From NCBI GenBank assembly GCA_964566965.1, contig CAZMKO010000003.1, positions 6,756 through 70,755 on the forward strand: a DNA stretch of 64,000 nt. Direction: 5' to 3'. Source of the DNA: Oleiagrimonas sp964566965. GTDB lineage: Bacteria; Pseudomonadota; Gammaproteobacteria; Xanthomonadales; Rhodanobacteraceae. The first letter of the stretch is position 1. Every line of letters begins with the position of its first letter. A program made the position numbers and the translations under genes. Of this stretch, positions 1 to 7,178 are shown piece by piece. The notes beneath the pieces are model-generated. The model searched no databases, was not told the origin of the DNA, and was given only the letters and a program-made list of their open reading frames with translations.

Positions 1-81
1 CTGTGGCGCAACCGCAAGTCGCTGGTGGGTGCGCGTGGGGCGCGGGGCATCAGTCGTGGCGGGCGTGAGCGTGAACGCTGA
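1..81 (+). CDS. C-terminal tail of a probable SctJ (T3SS inner-membrane ring lipoprotein), partial
   Basis: An open frame enters from the left edge and stops with TGA at 79-81. The 26 visible residues begin LWRNRKSLVG and are very rich in Arg and Gly. A short basic tail after a membrane helix is what the cytosolic end of SctJ (YscJ/PrgK/HrcJ) looks like, and sctJ normally lies directly before sctK. The frame overlaps the start of the next gene, as the other genes of this operon do. No diagnostic domain lies inside the window, so the call rests on position and composition only. Confidence 0.35.
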   Translation: MWRNRKSLVGARGARGISRGGRERER

Positions 82-754
82 CGGTGCCACCGCTGCCGCT
101 CCGGCATTGCGCCCCCTGGACGTGGTGCATCCGGCGCATTTTGCCGGCATGCCGCATGCCCTGGTGCAGCGTGGCCTGCAGTCGCGTCACGGCCGACGCC
201 TGCTGTATCGCCGGGCGTGCCGACTGGATCCCGACGTGTTCCAGCCCCGCTCCGGCGGTTGGGACGACTGGGTACCCGCCGCGCCGTGGCTGGCCTGGCC
301 GCGCGGGCGGCTGGAGCGTTTCGCGCGTCTGCTGGGCGTGACGGCCGTCGGTCCGGCTTTGCGGATCATCCTGCAACGCGACAAGGTGTTGTTCCTGCGC
401 CGCGTCGCCGGCGAGGAGGCTTGGCGCCTCATGCAGGCGCACGACCCCTGGGACGGTCCGGCGCCCGACACCGTGCGCCATCTTGGCAGCGCGCTGCTGC
501 GCCGCGCGGGAACGGACGCGGCCGCCCTTGCCGATGCCTTCGTGCGTCGCGGCACCATTGAATTCATCGGTCACGCCGACCGCACCGCGCCGTTGCTGGC
601 GCGACGCCTGCGTCTGGCGTTTGCCGGCGACGTGGACGCGTCATGCGCTCGTGAATGCTGGCTGCCGGCGCCCGCCGTGGACCGGCTCGTCGCCGAGTGC
701 CACGAACGCTGGCAAGCCGAAGAGGCGCCCCGGCCGCAGGAGGACGCGTCGTGA
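65..754 (+). CDS. sctK: T3SS sorting-platform protein SctK (YscK/HrpB4-like)
   Basis: Probable SctK, the adaptor that links the cytosolic sorting-platform pods (SctQ/SctL) to the membrane rings of the injectisome. The protein is about 229 residues, mostly helical, with tryptophan-rich patches (WDDWVPAAPWLAWP near residue 70). It has no signal peptide or membrane segment, as expected for a cytosolic SctK. SctK is poorly conserved, so the assignment depends on its place between the sctJ-like tail and sctL. The start is uncertain: GTG at 65 gives a short overlap with the upstream gene, but GTG at 29, 56 or 71 is also possible. It ends in a 4-base GTGA overlap with sctL, which implies translational coupling. 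Confidence 0.6.
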   Translation: MSVNADGATAAAPALRPLDVVHPAHFAGMPHALVQRGLQSRHGRRLLYRRACRLDPDVFQPRSGGWDDWVPAAPWLAWPRGRLERFARLLGVTAVGPALRIILQRDKVLFLRRVAGEEAWRLMQAHDPWDGPAPDTVRHLGSALLRRAGTDAAALADAFVRRGTIEFIGHADRTAPLLARRLRLAFAGDVDASCARECWLPAPAVDRLVAECHERWQAEEAPRPQEDAS

Positions 755-1389
755 ACGCCCTGGTCAGCAACGACGATCAATTCCGCATGTACGTGGAGTC
801 GGGCCGTATTCCGGCCGATGCCTGGATTCCGCTGAACGAGGCGCATCGCATCGTCGAGCGGGCCAATGAGCTGCTGCGCGAGGCCGAGGCCCGCGTCGAG
901 GAAATCAAGGCCAATGCGCGCTTCGAGGGCCTCATCGAGGGTCGTGAACGCGGACTGCGCGACTGCGCCCGTGCCATGCAGGCACTGATCCAGGCGCGGG
1001 CTGTGGCCACCGACGAGTTGCGCCGTCGCGCCGGCGAGGTGGCCATCGGCGTGGTCAAGCACATCGCGCCGTCGATCGGTGCCGAGCGCCTGGTCGCCTC
1101 GCTGGTGGCGGAGGCGATGCAGCGCATGGTGTTCGAACCGCATTTGCTGGTGCGCATCCATCCGGACGTGGTCGAGCCGGCCCGCCGGGAGATTCGCGCC
1201 CTCGGCGCCGCCGTGCCGCCGGATATCGAGATCATCGGCGACCCGGACCTGGGACGGCTCGACTGCATCATCGAGTCGGAAGGCGGCGTGGTGCGCGCGG
1301 GGTTCAACGAACAGCTGGAGCAGACACGGCGTATCCTGGCCGCCGCCGAGCGCAGCAACGGAGCACGCGATGAGCGATCCGGAGACTGA
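751..1389 (+). CDS. sctL: T3SS stator protein SctL (YscL/HrpE/FliH family)
   Basis: SctL is the peripheral stalk of the secretion ATPase. It dimerises, holds SctN and connects it to SctQ. The 212-residue protein has a family-typical layout: an N-terminal segment, a charged coiled-coil stretch around residues 25-75 (repeated Glu, Arg and Ala), and a C-terminal globular part with V-ATPase E/FliH-like character, including the IIESEGGVVRAGF motif near residue 170. The GTG at 751 is preferred because AGGAGG lies 8 bases upstream and the start overlaps the sctK stop. A longer open frame from 655 would run deep into sctK. The 3' end overlaps the sctN start by 20 bases. Confidence 0.85.
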   Translation: MNALVSNDDQFRMYVESGRIPADAWIPLNEAHRIVERANELLREAEARVEEIKANARFEGLIEGRERGLRDCARAMQALIQARAVATDELRRRAGEVAIGVVKHIAPSIGAERLVASLVAEAMQRMVFEPHLLVRIHPDVVEPARREIRALGAAVPPDIEIIGDPDLGRLDCIIESEGGVVRAGFNEQLEQTRRILAAAERSNGARDERSGD

Positions 1390-2716
1390 GCACACGCCCC
1401 CCGTGGCCGATGCCGGCAACGATCCCCTGCTGCGCGTGCTGCGCCGCAGTGACACCCTGCAACACGTGGGGCGGGTGGCCGAGGCATTCGGCACGCTGAT
1501 CCGCGCCACCGGCGTGCGCGCGGCCATCGGTGAGCTGTGCATGCTCGAGCAGAGCGACACCGGATTCAGTCTGCCCGCCGAGGTGGTGGGTGTCTCGCGC
1601 CAACAGACCTTGCTGACACCGCTCGGTCCGCTGGAGGGCCTGTCGGCGGCCGCGACGGTCGTTGCGACCGGCCAGAAAGCGACAGCCCCGGCCGGCATGG
1701 GGTTGCTCGGTCGCGTGCTGGACAGCCATGGCGAGCCGATGGACGGGAAGGGCCCAGTGCCCGACGTGGTCCGTGTGCCCATTTACGCCGAGTCGCCCAA
1801 CCCCATGCAGCGACCGGTCATCAACGATCCCATGGCCACCGGCGTGCGCTGCATCGATGCCACGCTGACCATCGGCCGCGGCCAGCGCACCGGCATTTTT
1901 GCCGTCGCCGGCGGCGGCAAGAGCACCTTGCTCGGCATGCTTGCGCGCAACGCGCAGGCCGATGTCAACGTCATCGTGCTGGTCGGCGAGCGTGGCCGCG
2001 AGGTGGGCGAATTTCTCGAGGACAGTTTGGGCGAGGAGGGTCTGGCGCGCAGCGTGGTCATCGTGGCCACCTCCGACCGGCCGGCGCTGGAACGCAGCCG
2101 CGTCGCCTGGCTGGGTACCGCCATCGCCGAATATTTCCGCGACCGCGGCATGCACGTGATGCTGATGATGGACTCGGTCACCCGTTTCGCGCGCGCATTG
2201 CGCGACGTCGGCCTGGCCATGGGCGAGCCCCCGGCGCGCCGGGGGTTCACGCCGTCGGTGTTTTCGGCCCTGCCGCGCCTGTTCGAGCGCGCCGGCACCA
2301 ATCCGCACGGCACCATCACGGCGTTCTATACCGTGCTGATGGAGGACGAGCAGGGCAACGACCCGATCGCCGAGGAAGTGCGTTCCATCCTCGACGGACA
2401 CATCTACCTGTCGCGACGCCTGGCACAGGCCAACCATTACCCGGCCATCGACGTGCTCGACAGCGCCAGCCGCGTGATGCCGCGTGTCACCAGCGCGTCG
2501 CATCGTCAGGCGGCCGGCACCTTGCGCAAGCATATGGCCAAGTACCGCGAGATCGAGATGCTGCTGCAGCTGGGCGAGTACAAGGCCGGCAACGACGCCG
2601 ATGCCGACGCCGCCATTGCCCGGCATGATGCGATCCAGCAGCTTTTGCGGCAGGATACGCAGGAGAAGGCCTCTTTCGAGGAGACGGTCAGCCGTCTGGA
2701 GGGGATTGACCGATGA
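1370..2716 (+). CDS. sctN: T3SS ATPase SctN (HrcN/YscN/FliI family)
   Basis: Hexameric ATPase at the cytosolic gate of the injectisome. It detaches chaperones and unfolds export substrates. The 448-residue length is normal for the family. Visible features are an N-terminal beta-barrel domain, the P-loop FAVAGGGKST at about 177-186, the following GERGREVGEFLEDSL segment (207-220), Walker B VMLMMD at 263-268, and the SVTRFARA and GEPPARRGFTPSVFS motifs shared by SctN/FliI. The triple-Gly P-loop is accepted in this family. It overlaps sctL by 20 bases and sctO by 4 (ATGA), so the genes are coupled. A flagellar FliI is unlikely given sctK and sctO as neighbours. This is the most secure gene of the secretion cluster. 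Confidence 0.96.
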   Translation: MSDPETEHTPPVADAGNDPLLRVLRRSDTLQHVGRVAEAFGTLIRATGVRAAIGELCMLEQSDTGFSLPAEVVGVSRQQTLLTPLGPLEGLSAAATVVATGQKATAPAGMGLLGRVLDSHGEPMDGKGPVPDVVRVPIYAESPNPMQRPVINDPMATGVRCIDATLTIGRGQRTGIFAVAGGGKSTLLGMLARNAQADVNVIVLVGERGREVGEFLEDSLGEEGLARSVVIVATSDRPALERSRVAWLGTAIAEYFRDRGMHVMLMMDSVTRFARALRDVGLAMGEPPARRGFTPSVFSALPRLFERAGTNPHGTITAFYTVLMEDEQGNDPIAEEVRSILDGHIYLSRRLAQANHYPAIDVLDSASRVMPRVTSASHRQAAGTLRKHMAKYREIEMLLQLGEYKAGNDADADAAIARHDAIQQLLRQDTQEKASFEETVSRLEGIDR

Positions 2717-3207
2717 GTACCGCACCAAGCCGGTTTCCGCTGGATCCGTTGCTGAGCGTTCGCCAGATGCGCGTGCGCACGCTGGAAAGCGAGCTGCAGC
2801 GGTGTCGGGCCGAACAGGCGCGCGCCGAGACGCGGCGCGACCAGGCACGCGGCGACTGGCAGCGTGCCGGCACCGAGCGCGAAACCTATCGTATCGACAC
2901 CTGGCGCAAATTGTTCGAGGGAGGCACGCCGGATGCACTGGCGACGTCGCGCTACAAGCGGCATCTGGCCTTGCTGAAGCAGCGCATCGAGCAGCTGCAT
3001 GCCGTGCTGGAGGAACGCGAAAAGGCATTGCGCGAGGCTGCCGAGGCAGTCGAAGTGGCGGCCGTGGCCTGGCGCAAGGCTTGGCGCAAGCTGGATGCCG
3101 TCGAGCAAATGAAGCAAGGATGGCAACGGGATGAAAACGAGCGTGCCGAGCAGCGCGAGGAACTGGCCATGGAAGAGTTGCTGGTCCACCGCGCACCGGC
3201 CATTTGA
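2713..3207 (+). CDS. sctO: T3SS central stalk protein SctO (YscO/HrpB7/FliJ-like)
   Basis: SctO is the coiled-coil stalk that couples the SctN hexamer to the export gate protein SctV. The protein has 164 residues and is almost entirely predicted helix. Long charged heptads run from about 15 to 75 and from 90 to 155 (for example the KQRIEQLHAVLEEREKALRE stretch), broken by a short loop around LFEGGTPDA. There is no signal peptide. Family members have little sequence identity, so the call uses length, coiled-coil pattern and position immediately after sctN. The ATG overlaps the sctN stop as ATGA. The stop precedes sctP by 11 bases, with the sctP ribosome binding site in the gap. Confidence 0.8.
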   Translation: MSTAPSRFPLDPLLSVRQMRVRTLESELQRCRAEQARAETRRDQARGDWQRAGTERETYRIDTWRKLFEGGTPDALATSRYKRHLALLKQRIEQLHAVLEEREKALREAAEAVEVAAVAWRKAWRKLDAVEQMKQGWQRDENERAEQREELAMEELLVHRAPAI

Positions 3208-3218
3208 GGAGAGGGAAC

Positions 3219-3878
3219 ATGCACAGTGATTCCGTACAAGCACCAGCCCCGCCGCCGGCGCCGCGCCCGTCCGAGCGCCGCCAGCGCGATGACGATCCGG
3301 TGCGGCGCAGCGAAGATTCCAGGCGTTTCCGCAAGACCCTGAAGGAAGGGCGCGACAAGGGCGCGGCGGAAAAGGGCAAGGGCAAGGCGAGCCTGCAGCA
3401 GGCGGGCGAGGCGCAGGGCGCGCGCGTGGCTGCCGTGCAGGAGCGCGGCCAGCAGCACAAGCATGGCGGCGGCCTCGGCCATGACCGCCAGGATGGCAGC
3501 CTGACGGCGGGCATGTTCGCCATGCAGCAGGCCCAGGTGGTCATGCACCAGACCGCCGCGCAGCCGACCGCCCCGGCGACGGCCAGCATGGCACCGGCAC
3601 TGGCCGATCTCATCGCCAAGCACGTCAAGCAGTTGCTGGTCCCCGTGAAAGGGGCGACCGGCGCCGAGTCGCGCGAGGTGATGCTGACCCTCAGCAACGA
3701 CATCCTGCCGGCCACCGACCTGTGGCTCAGCCGCACCGAGCAGGGTTGGAAGCTGCGTGCCGGGACGCGCTCGCCGGAGGCCTACCGGTTCCTGGTGGAA
3801 CAGACGCCGAACCTGGTCAAGCGCTTCGCCGACAGCCAGCTGGGCGAGTTGGAGATCGATCCCACGCTGGAAGCGTGA
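3219..3878 (+). CDS. sctP: T3SS needle-length/substrate-switch protein SctP (YscP/HpaP-like)
   Basis: Probable SctP, the exported regulator that sets needle length and switches substrate specificity. The 219-residue protein has a Pro-, Arg- and Lys-rich disordered N-terminal half (about 1-95, with HKHGGG near 80). It ends in a compact domain containing the VMLTLSNDILPATDLWLSR stretch (around 155-175), which resembles the C-terminal T3S4 domain of HpaP/YscP proteins. ATG at 3219 is chosen because GAGGAGAGG lies just before it; the earlier TTG at 3204 overlaps that site. This is the last gene of the operon here. Three bases separate its stop from the convergent ankyrin gene, so sctQ, R, S, T, U and V must lie upstream or elsewhere. 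Confidence 0.7.
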   Translation: MHSDSVQAPAPPPAPRPSERRQRDDDPVRRSEDSRRFRKTLKEGRDKGAAEKGKGKASLQQAGEAQGARVAAVQERGQQHKHGGGLGHDRQDGSLTAGMFAMQQAQVVMHQTAAQPTAPATASMAPALADLIAKHVKQLLVPVKGATGAESREVMLTLSNDILPATDLWLSRTEQGWKLRAGTRSPEAYRFLVEQTPNLVKRFADSQLGELEIDPTLEA

Positions 3879-3881
3879 ACG

Positions 3882-4640
3882 TCAGTGGCCGTCGCCAAGG
3901 ATGGCAATGCCATGGTCGCGCAACCACGCACGCACCTTTTCGCGCTGCGTTCGTGCCGTGTCGCTGATGCCGTTGTCGGATACCTGACTGACGTAGGTCT
4001 GGAAGGTCTCGCCGCGCTGGTTGCGGCGCTCGGGATCGGCACCGGCTTTGAGCAGTGCCAGCACGCAGTCGTTTTTGTGCACCTGCGCGGCGACATGCAG
4101 TGGCGTGTCACCCAGGCGGTCGGTCAGGTTCGGGTTCGCGCCGTGCTCAAGCAGCAGCCGGAACGCGTCGTCGTCGGGATTGAGCAGTGCGGCAGACAGC
4201 GCCGGCTCACCCGTCACCGTATGCACCGTGTCCGGGCTGGCACCGTGCGCGAGCAGCCGCGTCAGCCAGGAAATGTCGTTGCTTTTGGCGGCCATGTGCA
4301 TGACCGTGTCACCGCCGATGCCGGCCGCAGCCGGATCGGCGCCGGCATCCAGCAGGGCATCCATGCCCTCGGGACTGTGGTTGAGCAGCGCCCATTCCAG
4401 CAGGTTCACGCCCTTGTCGCCGCGCGCGTCGGGGCTGACGCCGTCGGCCACCAGCTTGTCGATGCGTGCTCGTTCGCCGTCGGCGACGGCCGTGGCCAGT
4501 GCCGCCACCCGGGGATCGCTGAACACCTGCTCGGCGTTGGGTTGGTTCATGTCTGCATGCGCCACGAGAATACCTGCCATCAGAATGACGGTCACGACGA
4601 TCCAAGGCAAGCCGTAACGGCGCGGGCGTGGCGATGACAT
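3882..4640 (-). CDS. Secreted or membrane-anchored ankyrin-repeat protein
   Basis: 252-residue protein with an N-terminal basic segment and hydrophobic stretch (PWIVVTVILMAGILVA, residues 13-28) followed by Ala-His-Ala-Asp, which reads as a cleavable signal peptide or anchor. About four ankyrin repeats follow. GVNLLEWALLNHSPEGMDALL, DTVMHMAAKSN and DTPLHVAAQ carry the family's TPLHxAA-type helices and the loops GADP, GASP, GANP. The ATG at 4640 is preferred over upstream starts because GGAG sits 5 bases before it. Exported ankyrin proteins of this kind are common in proteobacteria and mediate protein contacts, but no partner is evident. It converges on sctP. The export signal argues against a T3SS effector. 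Confidence 0.85.
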   Translation of the reverse strand: MSSPRPRRYGLPWIVVTVILMAGILVAHADMNQPNAEQVFSDPRVAALATAVADGERARIDKLVADGVSPDARGDKGVNLLEWALLNHSPEGMDALLDAGADPAAAGIGGDTVMHMAAKSNDISWLTRLLAHGASPDTVHTVTGEPALSAALLNPDDDAFRLLLEHGANPNLTDRLGDTPLHVAAQVHKNDCVLALLKAGADPERRNQRGETFQTYVSQVSDNGISDTARTQREKVRAWLRDHGIAILGDGH

Positions 4641-4817
4641 GACGGCTCCAGTGGCGATGGACAGGACGCGCGGCGAGGTTCCATCGTGCCATATTGCGCG
4701 CAGCGCATGCATGCGCAGTGAACGGCGGTGCACCGCGTCGGTGGACTTGCACACGACGCTTGCGCACACTGGGTTCGGGTGTCGTCATGCCCGTCGTCAA
4801 TCGGAGGGTTCCGCATC

Positions 4818-5180
4818 ATGCTGCCGATGAAGTCGCTGTGCACCGTCGTGTTGTTGTCCATCCTGCCCGCCGTGGTGCCGATCCGTGCCGGCGAAACGGT
4901 TACCGAAACGGTGCAATGCAGTTTCGGTGATGCACCGGCGGTGACATGCACCTTGCACGATCGCGTCGACCGTGACGGCATGCATCACATGCAGTTTGTC
5001 GCCGGCGACCACGCCACCACGTTCACCGGGCGGATGCAGTCGGGATGGTGGTCGGGCTGGCTGAACGGCAAGAAGGCCATGGGCTACGAGCTCAATCGTG
5101 GCCATGTGGTTTACAGCACCGCCGCCATGGATGCGCGCTTCGAATGGTGGTCGAAAGGCAAACAGCACGGTACATACTGA
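4818..5180 (+). CDS. Small secreted protein of unknown function
   Basis: 120-residue protein with a clear signal peptide (MLPMKSLCTVVLLSILPAVV, cleavage probably after the Ala of IRAG near residue 24). The mature part is about 95 residues with two Cys (QCSF and VTCTLHD) that could form a disulfide, and it ends in a Trp-rich, basic segment with GWWSGWLNGKK and FEWWSKGKQ. I recognise no family. GGAGGG lies about 9 bases before ATG 4818, which supports this start over the long in-frame extension from 4728. It is divergent from the ankyrin gene, with 177 bases between the two starts holding both promoters. A periplasmic or extracellular location is inferred from the signal peptide only. Confidence 0.65.
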   Translation: MLPMKSLCTVVLLSILPAVVPIRAGETVTETVQCSFGDAPAVTCTLHDRVDRDGMHHMQFVAGDHATTFTGRMQSGWWSGWLNGKKAMGYELNRGHVVYSTAAMDARFEWWSKGKQHGTY

Positions 5181-5378
5181 GAGGTTTGTGAAAAACCGCC
5201 CGGCGGCACGCCCGCTGCGGCGGTCGGATTTTCACGAGCTCCGAGACGCGGCCCCTGGGGAAAACCCTAGGCTAGGGATCGCCCGGATGGTGATCGGCCG
5301 GCACAGGTGGGATGGTGTACCCGACCCCATCGCGGCGTCGCGCGTTGTCGCGACCAGCCCACCATCGAGGAGACGATC

Positions 5379-6569
5379 ATGACAGTCGGTGCCGTCGGAG
5401 CGCATTCCAACGCGGCGTGGCAGAACGCCGGAAACCAACCCCGCAATGAACGTATCGATGTCGCCGTGCGGTACTTCGTCAGCCAGGGCTGGACGCATGC
5501 GCAGGCCGCGGGCATCGTCGCCAACCTCATGGCCGAGAGCGGCGTCGATCCGCATCGTGCCCAGATGGGCGGTGGACCGGGGTACGGTATCGGTCAGTGG
5601 GAAGGGCCGCGTCAGGCGGAGTTCGCGCAATGGGCCGGCCACGATATCCACGGGTCTTCGCTGCAGGAACAGCTGGGCTTCGTGCAGTACGAGTTGACCC
5701 ACGGCGAGTCGGCAGCCGGATCGCGACTGCGCGGCGCGACCAGTGCCGGTGACGCGGCCGCCATCGTGTGCCAGTACTATGAACGGCCTGCCGACACGGC
5801 CGGCCAGTCGCGCTACCGTGCCGGCTTGGCCAACGATATCTTTTCCGGTTCCTCGCCCGGAACCTCCGGCACGCCGGCCTCGACAGGCGGCACCACGGCT
5901 GGCGCCAATCCCGCCGCCATGCAGGGTGGCGACCACCTTATCCAGCGTGGTGACACCCTTTGGGGGATCGCCATGCGTGCCGGCATCTCGCTGGCTTCGA
6001 TGATCCGCGCCAATCCGCAGTTCGGCAACCCGAATCTCATCTTCCCGGGCCAGCAGGCCAATGTGCCCGGCAGCGCCATGGGTGACGGCACCATGGCGAC
6101 CGGCGGTATCACCGCGGCCAACGACATCGACGGTGACGTCAATGGCACCGACGCTGCCGCCATCGCGCGTCATTACATGGGGCGCTTCGAATCGGACCTG
6201 CAGCGCGCCGGTATCACGCTGGATTGTCCGACCAGTCTCAGCTGCGCCAATTTCGTCACGTCCATGCTGGTCAAGTCGGGCCAGTTCGATGCCGGATCGA
6301 TGTCGCGCGCACAGCGCGTCAGCGTCAGTGCCATGGCGCAGTTCCTGAAAAGCCAGGGCTGGCGGGTGGTGCCGGCATCGCAGGCCAAGCCTGGCGACGT
6401 GTGGGTGAGTGCCGGGCATTCGCACACCGAGCTGGTCAACAACAACGACGGGGGCAAGGTCACGCTGATCGGTTCCAACAATCACCCGAATCCGGGCGAC
6501 CAGCAGATCAATCTCGATGGTTCTTCGGCCAGCAACGCCGGCAGTTACATCCTGGCGCCGCCGGCTTGA
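5379..6569 (+). CDS. Three-domain peptidoglycan hydrolase: phage-type lysozyme, LysM, CHAP/NlpC-like
   Basis: 396-residue modular wall hydrolase. Residues 20-145 match the phage tail lysozyme fold, with the catalytic-type Glu in NLMAESG near residue 51 followed by GGGPGYGIGQWEGPRQ. Residues 185-230 form a LysM module (LIQRGDTLWGIAMRAGISL...NPNLIFPGQ). The C-terminal 135 residues look like a Cys/His amidase or endopeptidase of CHAP or NlpC/P60 type, with Cys in LSCANFV and His in GHSHTELV. ATG 5379 has GAGGAG nearby. There is no signal peptide, so export must use another route (phage-like lysis, type VI or type III secretion) or the enzyme acts after lysis. A strong terminator follows. T3SS genes end 1.5 kb upstream, but a link is not shown. 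Confidence 0.8.
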   Translation: MTVGAVGAHSNAAWQNAGNQPRNERIDVAVRYFVSQGWTHAQAAGIVANLMAESGVDPHRAQMGGGPGYGIGQWEGPRQAEFAQWAGHDIHGSSLQEQLGFVQYELTHGESAAGSRLRGATSAGDAAAIVCQYYERPADTAGQSRYRAGLANDIFSGSSPGTSGTPASTGGTTAGANPAAMQGGDHLIQRGDTLWGIAMRAGISLASMIRANPQFGNPNLIFPGQQANVPGSAMGDGTMATGGITAANDIDGDVNGTDAAAIARHYMGRFESDLQRAGITLDCPTSLSCANFVTSMLVKSGQFDAGSMSRAQRVSVSAMAQFLKSQGWRVVPASQAKPGDVWVSAGHSHTELVNNNDGGKVTLIGSNNHPNPGDQQINLDGSSASNAGSYILAPPA

Positions 6570-6614
6570 CACGGATGACATGACCGCCGCGTCGCAGGAC
6601 GTGGCCGGATCGTG

Positions 6615-6648
6615 AAACGGGCGTCATGTCATATGGCGCCCGTTTTTC
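6615..6648 (+). terminator. Intrinsic terminator after the peptidoglycan hydrolase gene
   Basis: The stem ACGGGCG (6617-6623) pairs with CGCCCGT (6637-6643), and the T-run 6643-6647 follows immediately. It lies 46 bases after the hydrolase stop codon and closes that transcript before the convergent NTF2-like gene. Confidence 0.8.
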
Positions 6649-6688
6649 GGACGCGTGGCAGAGGGGTTTTCGTTGAATCCCAGGGTGG

Positions 6689-7075
6689 TTACAGGGCCGG
6701 AAACAGGGCGTCGGGGACATCGTACTGGTCCTGCCATGTGGCCCAGGCGAGGTCGGTCGGACCGATTTGCGAGACCATCGGCACCCATTCGTCGCGTTCG
6801 CGGCGCAGCAACGCCATGCAGATGTCCGAACGATGGCCCTGCGCGGCGTCGTCGGCCAGCGGCGTGTCGGCGTAGTCCAGTGACCGGCCGTCCAGTTCGC
6901 GCATGGTTGCCTGCATGAAGGCATGCTGGCCCAGCACGCGCAGCGTGTCGGCATCCAGCGTGACGGGCTTGTGCAGCACGTCCCGCACCGTGGCGCGCAC
7001 GGCGGCCAGGATGGCGGCGTGGTCCGCGTCGCCGGGCGCGGGGGTCCGTGGCGTGGTGTTGTCGATGGTTGGCAT
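6689..7075 (-). CDS. NTF2/SnoaL-like small protein
   Basis: 128-residue cytosolic protein. The pattern AILAAVRATVRDVLHKPVTL, then LRVLGQHAFMQATMRELDGR, then MALLRRERDEWVPMV, then LAWATWQ and a C-terminal ALFPAL fits the helix-then-curved-sheet arrangement of NTF2/SnoaL-like proteins found as short hypotheticals in many proteobacteria. No catalytic residues can be named. ATG 7075 is the first start that leaves a sensible N-terminus; longer frames run into gshA. It lies 103 bases downstream of gshA on the same strand and may share its transcript. The function is unknown; the fold call is by pattern only. Confidence 0.65.
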   Translation of the reverse strand: MPTIDNTTPRTPAPGDADHAAILAAVRATVRDVLHKPVTLDADTLRVLGQHAFMQATMRELDGRSLDYADTPLADDAAQGHRSDICMALLRRERDEWVPMVSQIGPTDLAWATWQDQYDVPDALFPAL

Positions 7076-7178
7076 GGTACGGCCCCGTGATGGTGGAAAT
7101 GCGCCCGGCATGCGCCGGGGTGTGATCCAGTATAGGCAGCGCGTGTGGCTGCCGACACCCGGGTGATTCCCCAGGTTT

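Noticed and set aside
1304..3736. 810-codon open frame antisense to sctN, sctO and sctP
   Set aside because: It runs opposite to a well-supported T3SS operon, has no recognisable domain, and long antisense frames are expected in GC-rich coding DNA.
3882..4640. Ankyrin protein as a T3SS effector
   Set aside because: It has a Sec-type signal peptide or anchor, is on the opposite strand, and ends convergent to the operon.
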